From positions 25,636,922 to 25,700,921 of the forward strand of contig JARWKL010000013.1 in NCBI GenBank assembly GCA_029961685.1: a stretch of DNA of 64,000 nt, written 5' to 3'. Positions 20,710 to 31,636 of this stretch are shown here, piece by piece (within the stretch, counting starts at the first letter, position 1; each line of letters opens with the position of its first letter). The stretch comes from Aristolochia californica. Its lineage: Eukaryota; Streptophyta; Magnoliopsida; Piperales; Aristolochiaceae. The notes beneath the pieces are model-generated. The model was not told the origin of the DNA. It worked only from the letters and a program-made list of their open reading frames with translations, and did not search any database. A program made the translations under genes and the position numbers.

Positions 20710-23582
20710 ACTTCATCTATTCCCCTTCAAGATGTTTTGTTTGTTCCTCAATTTCCTTTAAATTTTCTCTCGGTTAGCCAATTGACCAAACAATTAAATT
20801 ACTCTATCACCTTCTCACTGTCTTCTTGTGTCTTTCAGGATCTCACTACGAAGCGGGTGATTGGTGGCGGCCATGAAAAGGGGGGTTTGTACTACTTCAC
20901 TCTTCCACTATTAGCTGCATTATCGTCCACTACATCTGAGGCCCAACTTTGGCACAACCGACTTGGTCATCCGTCTACCCCTTCAGTTCGTTCTTTGGTT
21001 CCATCTTTAAAAGGACTTTCTAATATCAGTTGTGAAGTTTGTCAATTAAGAAAACATGTCAGGAGTACATATTCTCCTCGTCATACAACTACAAGTACTG
21101 CTCCATTTGAGCTAATACATTCTGATGTATGGGGCCCTTTATGTGTCTCAAATATTTCCCAAGTTAAATATTTTGTCATTTTTGTTGATGATTTTACTCG
21201 AGTGACTTGGTTATATCTATTTAAAGAGCGTTCCAAAATTCTTCCTTTGTTTAAAATTTTTCATGCTATGGTCTTAACACAATTTGGGAAGAAAATTCAA
21301 ACCCTTAGATCTGATAATGCTAAGGAATACATGTCTCATGACTTCAAATCATTTTGTGAGAGTAATGGGCTTATTCATCAAACATCATGTGCCTATACTC
21401 CTCAACAAAATGGTGTTGCTGAAAGGAAGAATCGTCATCTTCTTGAAGTTGCTCGGGGCCTCCTCTACTCCATGAAGGTACCCTATTTCTATTGGCCTCA
21501 TACTATACTTACAACATGCTTTCTCATTAATAGGTTACCTTCATTAGTCCTTCATCATAAAACTCCTTACTTTGTGTTATTTAATGGTGAAGATCATTTT
21601 TCTCTTCCTTTGAAAGTGTTTGAATGTACGTGTTTTGTTCATGTTACATCTCCACATAAAAATAAACTTGATCCTCAGTCTACCTTTCGAAGGATGTTTA
21701 TCTCTAGGGATGTGACTTCTTTGAGGACACTCCCTTCTACTCCTCCCATGATGCTCCTCCAAGATGGACTTATCCTTCTACTACTCATTGTCCGTTTGTG
21801 CCATTCAATCTTGAAGTGATCCATCCCCTGATGCACCGGCCGTACCTTCACCTGTGGAGTTGTCAGTTCCACCCGAGGTAAGTCCTTCTCCTCCAATGTA
21901 TGGGCCTGAATTTGATACTTAGCCTATTGCTTTAAGAAAAGAACGTCACTCTTGTACTACTTCGCATCCTATCTCAAATTTTATGTCTCACCATCGCTTG
22001 TCTTCCGAGTGTTTTCAGTTTCTTGCATCCCTTTCTTCTACTTCCGTTCCGCAGTCGTATCAGGAGGCCCTGAGACATCTAGGATGGAAGGCAGCTATGG
22101 ATGAAGAAATGCACGCCTTATACGAAAACCAACCTGGTACTTAACATCACTCCTGAAAGGTAAAAGACCAGTTGGTTGTTGATGGGTTTTTTCGGTGAAA
22201 CATAGTTCGGATGGATCGGTTGCTCGTCTTCAAGCTCGACTGGTTGCTAAGGGCTATAAGCAGTGCTATGGGATAGATTATGAGGAGACCTTATCTCCTG
22301 TTGCAAAATTGAATTCGGTATGCATCATCTTATCTATTGCTGCTAACTCCTCATGGCCCGTCTATTAGTTGGATGTTAAAAATGCTTTTTTAAATGGTGA
22401 TGTCAGTGAAGAAATTTATATGGTTCAACCACCTGGTTATGTGGTTGAGGGGGAGTCAGTATGCCGGTTAAAAAAGTCTTTATATGGGCTTAAGCAGTCC
22501 CCTCGAGCTTGGTTTGATAAATTTAGTCAAACACTCCTACGGTAGGGTTTTCATCGATGCTCAGTTGATCATTCCGTATATTATAAAGATATGATCAAAG
22601 GGAAAATATTATTGGCCGTATATGTGGATGATATTATCTTAACCGATGATGATGCTTTGAGCATACAAGAGGTGAAATAGATGATATGTTAGGAATTCAA
22701 GACAAAAGACCTTGGTATGCTTAAATATTTTTTGGGTATAGAAGTTCTTCAATCCAAACATGGGATAATATTGTCTCAAAGGAAATATGTCTTGGATCTC
22801 CTTGAAGAAACATGAATGAAAGGTTGTAGACCAGTTGACACACCTATGGATACAAATGTAAAATTATGTGCCACAAATGAAGAAGATATTGATATTGGCA
22901 AATATCAAAGACTCGTGGGAAAACTGATTTATCTCAGGGTAACTAGGCCAGACATATCATATGCTGTAAGTGTGGTGAGTCAATTCATGCACAAACCACA
23001 AATTACCCACTGGCAGGCTTTAGAGAGAATATTACGTTATCTAAAAGGAGCTCCAGGAAGAGGATTGCTGTATAATAAATATGAGCACTTCAACATAGAA
23101 GGCTTTTCAGATGCAAATTGGGCTGGATCTCCTGATGATAGAAAATCTACATCAGGATATTGTACTCTGGTTGGGGAAAACTTGGTTACATGAAAAAGTA
23201 AGAAGCAAAATATGGTTGCAAGATCTAGCGCCGAAGCAGAATACGTAGCTATGGCCCATACCGTTAGTGAACTTTTATGGATTAGGACCCTTCTTACCGA
23301 ACTAGGTTTTTATAAAAAGGGGTCCTTGAATCTACATTGTGATAATCAAGTAGCCATTCATATCACTTCAAATCCAGTTTTTCATGAAAGAACTAAACAT
23401 ATTGAGGTGGGTTGTCATTTCATACGGGAGAAGTTTCAAGCAAGAATAATCTCTCTCAAACATGTGTCATCTCAAGAGCAAGTAGCTGATATTCTCACTA
23501 AACCCGTTACATCTAAATCCTATCGTTTATATGTGGCAAACTAAGTATTTATGATGTCTTTTCTCCTCGAACTTGAGGGGGA

Positions 23583-23972
23583 TTGTTGGAAGATGGGCTC
23601 AAGCCCACGAGCTCAAAACAAGAGGCCCACACCTTAAAGGAGTGGTATATGTGTAAAATATGGTATTTTCCATAAAGATGGCATAGAAGTGTAAATATGT
23701 GTTTCTTTTATGTCTTTTGTTTTATCAAGTTGTAGCCCTAAGGGTATTGTAAAACTATAAATAAAGGCATTGGCTAAGAAGTAGGAAATTGAAGCACTCT
23801 CCTCTCTTTGCACAAATTCGTCTAGCCCTCATTTTTCTTTTTGACGCAACCCTCTTCTCCCTTAATCCAAACTCTTCTTCCACGTTCTTCTCCTCTTCTC
23901 CTTCTTTCTTCTTCTTCTTCTTCTTCTTTCTTGTTGATCTAAAGTTCCTTTCATGAGATCCTAAATTCTACA
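23583..23972 (+). repeat. Copia element 2 LTR (390 bp)
   Basis: Starts TGTTGGAAGATGGGCTC after a purine tract ending GAGGGGGAT and ends CTAAATTCTACA. TATAAATA near 23,755 is a likely core promoter. A (TTC)n tract lies at about 23,900-23,935. It is the 3' LTR of the interior to its left, yet is followed by TGGTATCAGAGC, as a 5' LTR would be. Confidence 0.88.
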
Positions 23973-24076
23973 TGGTATCAGAGCAGGTTGGTCCCGAGTT
24001 CGAGTCCCGCTCCCACCGAATTTTGTCCCAGGTATTTATGGTGAATTTGTCCTCGGGTTTTCCCTGTGTGGGGGAG
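23973..24076 (+). mobile_element. TRIM interior (104 bp)
   Basis: TGGTATCAGAGCAGGTTGG, then CCCGAGTTCGAGTCCCGCTC and a purine tract GTGTGGGGGAG before the 3' LTR. The same interior occurs, inverted, in the TRIM copies near 47.5, 49.8, 59.2 and 61.1 kb, which shows it belongs to the TRIM and not to the Copia. Confidence 0.85.
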
Positions 24077-24177
24077 TGTTGGAATATTTATTTGTATCGA
24101 CCGGGCCAGTCCTTGTATAAAATCTGTGGGGTTGCTTTCCTAACAAGTTCGAGCCTTTTAGCTCAATGGTTTCAACA
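24077..24177 (+). repeat. TRIM 3' LTR, 101 bp
   Basis: Same 101-bp sequence as 17,756-17,856 with a few substitutions, followed by the CTTTT target duplication. Confidence 0.9.
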
Positions 24178-25235
24178 CTTTTATAGGCCTCATGCCATAT
24201 TTACATCCTATTTTCTTATCAATAAGTTACCTTCATCTATACTTGGTCATAAGACTCCATATTCGGTATTATTTCCTAGTGAAGACCCTTTTTCTCTTCC
24301 GGTAAATTTTTTTGGTTGTGCATGTTTTGTCCATAGCACATCTCCTCAGAGAAGTAAACTTGCTCCTCGTTCTATGAACTACATTTTCTTGGGTTACTCT
24401 CGCACCCAAAAAGGTTATGTCTGTTACAATCATACCATTCAAAGGCTACTTGTGTCTTGGGATGTGACCTTTTTTGAGGACACCTCATTCTATTCCTCGA
24501 ATGATGCTTCTCCAGGTTTGTCATTCCCTAATACCACTCCTTGTCCATTTGTGTCCTTTAATGTCGATGTCACTCCACCCCCCAAAGGACCGGTCGACAC
24601 CTCACATATGGAGTTTTCGGATCCTGCCGAGGTAAGTCCTTCCCCTATTCCATTTGGTCCACAATTTGATACTAGGCCCATTGGTCTAAGAAAAGAACGT
24701 CGTTCCTGTCCTACTCATGCTATATCCAACTTTATGTCTCACCATCGTTTGTCTTCCGCATGTTCTCAGTTCCTTGCATCTCTTTCTTCCACCTCTATGT
24801 GCAACATCCAAGATGCAAGGAGGTTATGGATGAGGAAATGCAAACCTTATATGAAAATCATAAATGAAACTTAGCACCGCTACCGAGAGGCAAGAAACCA
24901 GTAGGTTGTAAATGAGTATTTTCCATTAAACATAATCCAGTCCATTGCTCGCCTTACGGCCCGCCTCATCTCTAAAGGTTACACTCAATGTTATGGAGTG
25001 GATTATGAGAAGACCTTATCTCTTGTTGCCAAGTTGTAAGTATCTTATTATCGCTTGCCGCTTACTCTTCAAGGCCTATCTATCACTTGATGTAAAAAAT
25101 ATTTTCTTAAATGGTAATATACGTGAAGAAATTTATATGAGTCAACCATCTGGTTATGTGGTTGAGGGAGAGTCCGTATGTTGTTTAAAGAAGTCCTTAT
25201 ATGGGCTTAAACAGTCCCATGGGGCCTGGATTCGA
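24178..25235 (+). pseudogene. Copia element 1, right part: integrase end to early reverse transcriptase
   Basis: Continues from 17,755: FYRPHAIFTSYFLINKLPSS, KTPYSVLFPSEDPFSLPVNF, NYIFLGYSRTQKGYVCY. Then a Pro/Ser-rich linker and the start of reverse transcriptase, with frameshifts before SLDVKNIFLNGNIREEIYMS and [11 protein letters not shown]. It stops at about 25,235 against other retroelement debris. Its last 140 bp are part of a tandem duplication. Confidence 0.82.
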
Positions 25236-25239
25236 AGTA

Positions 25240-25290
25240 ATATGAATGGCTGTTTGGCTTTCACAATATAGACCCATAGATAGGGTGGTT
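25240..25290 (-). pseudogene. Inverted Copia RNase H snippet
   Basis: The minus strand reads YCESQIAIHITSNP, a degenerate copia RNase H block (HCDNQVAIHITSNP in Copia element 2 at 23,335-23,375). It is joined head-to-head to plus-strand reverse transcriptase. The same junction is in the second duplication copy near 26,580. Confidence 0.55.
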
Positions 25291-25379
25291 AAAGAGCCAT
25301 ATGGCGATTGCTTTAAGGCAAAGTGGATTGATAGAAAATACTATTATGTGATAGACTTGCATTTGAAAAAAAGAGTTTA

Positions 25380-26080
25380 GACTTAGAATAGCAAGTCAAA
25401 CTTTTATCTAAAAAATCCACACCCCAGAGGAAAATTGGGAAGAACAAAAATAAACAAGTCAAGAAGTTCTCTCCCATTACTCACATTTGATGCACTAATG
25501 TAATGAGGTGGGTCACTACGCCTACATTTGCCAAAGATTGGTACCCAAAACAACCAAAAGGGTTGTGGCAACCCATAAGAACTTGGGCACACAAATTTGG
25601 AAGCCCAAATCACTTAGTGCATCAAAATTTATCCCAAAGGGACCCAACTTAAAATGGATCACTAATGGTTAAATTTTTCGTGATGTAGGTTTGTCTCCGA
25701 ACCTAGGCATTGAAAAATATTTGGATTTTGGATAGCAATTACTCAAGCCTAATTATGGTGGTCATGTAACATTAGGTGACAATATCAAAGGTACCATAAA
25801 AGGAATTGGTAAAATTGGTACCTTGACCTTTTTCATACTTGATGTATACTATGTTGAAGGGTCGATGCATGATTCACTTTGTATTATTCAATTTTGTAAT
25901 AAAGAACGAAAACGATGAACTAGTTATAGATGGACATAGAGATAAGAACATTTATGTTGTGAAAATAAATGATTTACCCTCAACTAGTGCCATCGGCTTG
26001 GGTGAAAAAATTGATGAACATTGGCTATGACATAAGGTACTAGGACATATAGGTAGTGAGAGGACTAACCAATTTTGTAA
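25380..26080 (+). pseudogene. Fragment of a third Copia family: gag zinc-finger region, protease, pre-integrase
   Basis: Degenerate reading of a gag region rich in PK/W, then protease and pre-integrase: YGGHVTLGDNIKGTIKGIGK, FFILDVYYVEG, NENDELVIDGHRDKNIYVV, LPSTSAIG and EHWL*HKVLGHIGSE. Stops and frameshifts throughout. The repeat copy at 26,725-27,465 keeps the protease start DSNYSRHMTIDKKKFVELKP, which resembles the DSGCSRHMTGD type. Confidence 0.7.
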
Positions 26081-26439
26081 AAATATTAAACAAAATAACC
26101 AACTTCCAAACTTAATATGCAAAAGACCCAACTTTGATCGATCAACTACACACGTGTACAGTAGAAGATGACACATCAGTTTGGTCGTTTATGTGGTGCC
26201 ATGTCATCACACCGTATTGAATCGCCATGTGTCAAAGTTGGGACATGAGCTATTTCTATCTCAGCGCTTCAAAGATAACACCATGTCACCTGACACGTAA
26301 TCAAATCACCACATAATCATCCACGTAGGATGCCATGTCATCTTGTCATGTCATCAAAATGTCATATAAGCCCTTGATCCTATGATTTTTCTTTTATTCA
26401 TTCTCTCCCTCTTGTCGACAAGTGCTTCCCTCTCGACGC

Positions 26440-27824
26440 AAAAAATATTTTCTTAAATGGTAATATACGTGAAGAAATTTATATGAGTCAACCATCTGGT
26501 TATGTGGTTGAGGGAGAGTCCGTATGACGTTTAAAGAAGTCCTTATATGGGCTTAAACAGTCCCATGGGGCCTGGATTCGAAGTAATATGAATGGCTATT
26601 TGGCTTTCACAATATAGACCCATAGATAGGGTGGTTAAAGAGCCATATGGCGATTGCTTTAAGGCAAAGTGGATTGATAGAAAAAAACTATTATGTGATA
26701 GACTTGCATTTGAAAAAAAGAGTTTAGACTTAGAATAGCAAGTCAAACTTTTATCTAAAAAATCCACACCCAAGAGGAAAATTGGGAAGAACAAAAATAA
26801 ACAAGTCAAGAAGTTCTCTCCCATTACTCACATTTGATGCACTAATGTAATGAGGTGGGTCACTACGCCTACATTTGCCAAAGATGGGTACCCAAAACAA
26901 CCAAAAGGGTTGTGGCAACCCATAAGAACTTGGGCACACAAATTTGGAAGCCCAAATCACTTAGTGCATCAAAATTTATCCCAAAGGGACCCAACTTAAA
27001 ATGGATCACTAATGGTTAAATTTTTCGTGATGTAGGTTTGTCTCCGAACCTAGGCACCAAAAAATATTTGGATTTTGGATAGCAATTACTCAAGGCACAT
27101 GACCATTGATAAGAAGAAGTTTGTTGAACTCAAACCTAATTATGGTGGTCATGTAACATTAGGTGACAATATCAAAGGTACCATAAAAGGAATTGGTAAA
27201 ATTGGTACCTTGACCTTTTTTATACTTGATGTATACTATGTTGAAGGGTCGATGCATGATTTACTTTGTATTATTAAATTTTGTAATAAAGAATGAAAAC
27301 GATGAACTAGTTATAGAGGGACATAGAGATAAGAACATTTATGTGGTGAAAATAAATGATTTACCCTCAACTAGTGCCATCGGCTTGGGTGAAAAAATTG
27401 ATGAACATTGGCTATGACATAAGGTACTAGGTCATATAGGTAGTGAGAAGACTTACCAATTTTGTAAAAATATTAAACAAAATAACCAACTTCCAAACTT
27501 AATATGCAAAAGACCCAACTTTGATCGATCAACTGCACACGTGTACAGTAGAAGATGACACATCAGTTTGGTCGTTTATGTGGTGCCATGTCATCACACC
27601 GTATTGAATCGCCATGTGTCAAAGTTGGGACATGAGCTATTTCTATCTCAACGCTTCAAAGATAACACCATGTCACCTGACACGTAATCAAATCACCACA
27701 TAATCATCCACGTTGGATGCCATGTCATCTTGTCATGTCATCAAAATGTCATATAAGCCCTTGATCCTATGATTTTTCTTTTATTCACTCTCTCCCTCTT
27801 GTCGACAAGTGCTTCCCTCTCGAT
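26440..27824. repeat. Tandem duplication, copy 2 (about 1.39 kb)
   Basis: Same content and order as copy 1 with few substitutions; the reverse transcriptase piece has a new TGA. Only this copy continues into the MULE interior on the right, which shows that the duplication happened after the MULE was in place. Confidence 0.9.
26725..27465 (+). pseudogene. Second copy of the third-family Copia fragment
   Basis: As at 25,380-26,080, but with the protease active-site region kept (DSNYSRHMTID, the catalytic Asp-Ser present and Gly-Cys changed to Asn-Tyr). Ends in the pre-integrase LGHIGSEKTYQFCKN, where MULE-terminal sequence begins. Confidence 0.7.
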
Positions 27825-28583
27825 GCTTCAGAGCTTTGACGGCTTCCACTTGCCCTCTCTCCCTCTTGTCGTGCATGTTGCCGCCTCCTGGCCACTGCTC
27901 CTCTACGGCTGCCGCTCAGCCTAGCCCTTGGCACCTTCCTCTCATCCACCCTATCTTCCTTTGAACCAGCCTAGCCCTTGCCGCCTCCTCTCTCAAAATC
28001 GAAGCCTATTACATCCTCTTGTCCCAAAGTCAAAATCGAAGCCGTATTGAACTCTTCTCACCCTCTAAAGCTGAATTTCATAAGCCGATTGACTAGGGTA
28101 ATTTTTAGGGATGTTAATTGAATATAATTTCTGTATTTCATTATTGCATGATTTTAATTTAGGTATTTAATTACTTTATTGATTTATCGTACCGATTTAC
28201 AGTTTAATTACTGTATTGATTTTTTGAGTGATTTATAGTTTAATTTTTGAATTTATTTTAATGAAATTTCTGTCATATATAGCTAAATTAAACTGTGATT
28301 TAAATTAAAATTATTACTAATTTTAATTGAAACTTGATTGAATTGATCTCTGCATTAATTAATTTTTTATTTGAGTTTATGAATTTCTATGCCATTGAAC
28401 GTTATATTTTACTTTTGGTAAATTGAGTAGATTATTCAATAATGATGATTTTGAATGTTTTATTTTATTTTTGTTCATTAAATGATGATTTTGTTCTAAT
28501 GGATGATTTATTGCAGTTGATTTCTGTTTTTTTTAATACAAATATCAATTTTATGTGTTTAGGGTCTAAACCGATTCCATTAT
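27825..28583. other. MULE leader region, no gene
   Basis: C/T-rich for 250 bp (repeated CTAGCCCTTG and CGCCTCCT words), then AT-rich. No supported ORF. Likely the 5' untranslated region of the transposase transcript. Confidence 0.45.
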
Positions 28584-29077
28584 TTTAGGGTTTAGGGTTT
28601 CAAATCCTAAACACTAAACCCTCAACCCTATGCCCTAAACCCTAACCTAAACTAAACCCTAATTAATGGAAGTTGATTTCTATTGTTAATAGAAATTGCA
28701 ATTTTGTGTGTTTAGGACCTAAAACCTTTCCAATTTTGTAGGGTTTAGGTTTGAAACCCTTCTAAACTTTAAACCCTCAACCCTATGCCCTACCCTAAAC
28801 CCCAAACCCACGTTCTTAGCCTAAAAACCTAAACCCTAAGCTTTAAACCCTCAACCTTAAACCATTAACCGTAATCCTTAGCCCAGGACCTTAAACCCTA
28901 ACCCTAATTGTAAACCCTTAACCCTATCCCTAAACCTCAAACCCTTAAACCTAAGTCCCAAACTCTAAGCCCTAAGCCCTAAGCCCTAAATCCTAAATCC
29001 TAAACCCTAAGCCCTAAGCCCTAAACCCTAACCCTAAACCCTAAACCCTAAGTCCTAAGCCATAAGCCCTAAGCCCC
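28584..29077. repeat. Telomere-like degenerate CCCTAAA block
   Basis: Many CCCTAAA, CCCTAAG and CCTTAAA words in the C-strand orientation, preceded by a short TTTAGGG stretch in the opposite orientation near 28,586. Degenerate, so an old interstitial array and not a telomere end. Confidence 0.85.
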
Positions 29078-29685
29078 AAACACCAACGACCCCCCTCCCT
29101 CTCTTTTTTTTACTTCTCTTCCTTGAACCAAAGTATTCCGTTTCATTTGATTTAAGCACGATTAGAAATATCTTGGGTGTAAATAAATTCCAAAATTGAG
29201 ACTCCTGAGTTGGATTAGGGTCAATTTGAATTCAAAAATTTCACATTCTGTTTGATTTAAATATGATTATAAATAGATTGAGTTTAGAACCATGAAATTG
29301 AAGTTTCTAAATTTCTAAATTTATTTTACACTATTAAAATTATGTTTACATGCCTTGTGGTAGACACTCCTTCAAAGGGGTTAAAATTAGTTTGAGCATC
29401 TAAGGAGGATTTACCATTTTCAAAGGTTCTTTAATCTGTGGATTCATATTGATGAAATTACAATTTACTCTGGTGAGATAAAATCTGCAGGATTTTCAAT
29501 TGCTAACAGTGTGATTTTCCCCTTATTTGTACATAATTGGTGTTTATGTCCCCCTTCTTGCATAAATTATGTTGACATAGGTCAGTTCATCATTCATATT
29601 ATTGGATTGGGCTTCAATTTCCTTTAGTTCTATTGCTACTGTATTAGTAATTTACAAGTGCTATGGAATGATGTTAAATAATTTT

Positions 29686-31430
29686 GAAGTGTCATGGAAT
29701 GATCATGCTATGTGGTAAGGAGATTTGGGTGTTATAAATATCCACCACATGAGTTTTTATTTTGTTTATGTTTTCTTCTGTTTGCCCTAGTTAATAGGAT
29801 GGGTAGAGAGTAGAGAGTCTGGTTAAAAGTAGGCTGGGTAACCAAGGGTGGGTTCAGTCCAAATAATACCAGGCTGAGTTGCTTGCATGGGTGTCCATTA
29901 GCAGACAAAACCCTACCCCCATCATTGAAGAGGTACGATTCATTGTGATTGGGAAGCCATATGGGGATCTACCAGGGGTATTCGGTGAACTTGAACTTAG
30001 GTGTATTTTTGCATAGTTATGACAAGTCATCTACTATGGAATTATTTTGATTAATATTTAAAATGTTATGTAATATTGTTGAATAATTTTGAAGTGCTAT
30101 GGAGTGATCTTACCATGTGGTGAGGAGATTCAAGTGTTATAAATATCCACTGCATGTTTTTTTTTTTATATGTTGTATTATATCTCTACGTGTTTGCACT
30201 AGTTACTATGACGGGTAGAGAGTCCGATTAAGAGTAGGTTGGGTAATGAATGGTGGGTTGCGTCCAATTCAAACTAGGTTGAGTCACCTGCACGGCGTCC
30301 ATTAGCCAATGAAACCCAACCCCCATCATTGACGAGGTATGGTCGTAGTGAGCCATACGAGGCTCTACAAGGGGTATTAAGTGAATTTGTACTTAGGTGT
30401 GTTTTTGCATTGTTATGACTAGTCATCTACTATGGAATTATTTTGATTAATTTTTAAATGTTATGGAATATTGTTGAATAATTTTGAAGTGATATGGAAT
30501 GATTTTGCCATGTGGTGAGGAGATTCAGGTGTTTTAAATATCCGCCACATGTTTTTTTTTTTTTTTGTCTGTGTTTTATTCTGTCTCCATGTGTTTGCCC
30601 TAGTTATGAGGATATGTAGAGAGTCCGATTAAGAGTAAGTGGGGTAACGGGGGTAGGTTGAGTTCAATTCAAACTAGGCTAAACGACTTGCACGAGCGTC
30701 TATTAGCCAACGAAACCCGACCCCTGTCACTGACAAGGTACGGTTCATAGTTATTGTGAAGTCATATGGGGCTCTACCAGGGGTGTTCGGTGAATTTGGA
30801 CTTTGGTAGGTTTTTGCTTGGTTAGGACTAGTCATAAAAATTTGGACTTGGGTAGTTTCTTGCATGAATAGGATTAGGCATACGAGACTCTTATAGGGGG
30901 TATTTGGTGAGTTTAGATTTAGGTAGTTTTTTGCATGGGTATGGAGGGTGGGTTTGGCCCTATTCAAACCAGGCTGAGTTGTCTCCACAAGCATCCATTA
31001 GCCAATGAAACCCGACACCCATCACTGACGAGGTATGGTTCATAGTGATTGCGAAGTCATATTGGGCTTTGACTTTGGTAGGTTTTTTCCTAGTTAGGAC
31101 TAGTCATAAATATTTGGACTTGGGTTGTTTCTTGCATGAATAGAATTAGTCATACAAAGCTCTTTCAGGGGTGTTAAATGAGTTAGGACTCAAGTAGTTT
31201 TTTTTTGCATAAAGAGGGCTATTGGGTATGGGGGTGGGTTCGGGCCAATTCAAAACTTGTTGAGTCATTTGCACGAGCATCCATTAGCCAACGAAACCCA
31301 ACCCCAATCATTGAAGAGGTACAATTCGTAGTGACTATGAAATCATATGGGGCTCTACTAGGGGTGTCCAGTGAATTTTGATTGTGGTAGATTTTTTCAC
31401 GGTTAGGACTAGTCATAAAATTTGGATTTG
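29686..31430 (+). repeat. Five long direct repeats in the MULE (units about 400 then 290 bp)
   Basis: GTCCATTAGCCAACGAAACC or close variants recur at about 29,893, 30,297, 30,698, 30,992 and 31,279 (spacing 404, 401, 294, 287). Each unit also contains GGGGCTCTACCAGGGGTGT, TTTGCATGGTTA and GACTAGTCAT; the longer units also hold TAAATATCCACCACATG. Two inverted units lie at 36,390-37,150 and two at 55,740-56,490. Non-coding. Confidence 0.82.
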
Positions 31431-31636
31431 GTATTTTTTTTCCTATTTATGCTTTGTCGTGTGTGTCATAGTTAATAGGTTGGGTAGTTAGAGATCAATT
31501 AAATGTATGTTTGGTAAAATTTAGAAGTGCTATAAAATGTTAAATTCATTATCTTGTGGAGTGTTTTAGGCATTTGTTTGTCTATATTAAGATGTCAGGA
31601 ATTACATTAACATAAGACTCTTACTAATGTATAGTT

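Larger units (their letters stand above)
18757..23544 (+). pseudogene. Copia element 2 gag-pol (decayed)
   Basis: Gag starts MEIGYNSNKSD and keeps the UBN2-type core (HKWVKDDNMVISWLINSMEE), with stops at about 18,846 and 19,173, then the zinc knuckle CTYCGRQNHLVASC (about 19,540). Protease reads WIIDSWASEH (Gly lost) and is split by the Cassandra array. Integrase (20,715-21,500) is long and open: HNRLGHP, HSDVWGP, RSDNAKEY and NGVAERKN give the D, D, E residues. Reverse transcriptase (22,100-22,800) has many stops but shows YVDDIILTD. RNase H is read in two ORFs (22,816-23,193 and 23,212-23,544: DANWAGSPDDRKSTSGY, SAEAEYVAM, HCDNQVAIHITSNPVFHERTKHIEV, ADILTKPV). Not autonomous. Confidence 0.88.
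17756..24177 (+). mobile_element. TRIM-Copia chimera bounded by TRIM LTRs
   Basis: Order: TRIM LTR (17,756-17,856), TGGTATCAGAGC plus Copia interior (17,857-23,582), Copia LTR (23,583-23,972), TGGTATCAGAGC plus TRIM interior (23,973-24,076), TRIM LTR (24,077-24,177). Flanked by perfect 5-bp duplications CTTTT. The Copia has no 5' LTR of its own; the TRIM LTR stands in its place, joined exactly at the primer-binding site. A three-LTR Cassandra array is inserted in the Copia interior. The whole sits in an older copy of the same Copia family. Confidence 0.85.
25094..26439. repeat. Tandem duplication, copy 1 (about 1.35 kb)
   Basis: AAAAAATATTTTCTTAAATG begins both copies at 25,094 and 26,440, and both end in TGTCGACAAGTGCTTCCC TCTCGA-type sequence. 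Content: Copia element 1 reverse transcriptase piece, a short inverted RNase H piece, gag/protease of another Copia, and a MULE terminus. Copy 1 lacks about 40 bp (in the protease) present in copy 2. Confidence 0.9.

Noticed and set aside
23973..24076. tRNA-like sequence (GGTTCGAGTCCCGC-type phrase) as a tRNA gene
   Set aside because: It resembles a T-arm only; no cloverleaf, and it is the TRIM interior after the primer site.
28584..29077. True chromosome end
   Set aside because: The repeats are degenerate, short and followed by tens of kb of other sequence.
29686..31430. CRISPR-like array
   Set aside because: Units are 290-400 bp, diverged, with no short repeats separated by unique spacers, and this is a plant genome.
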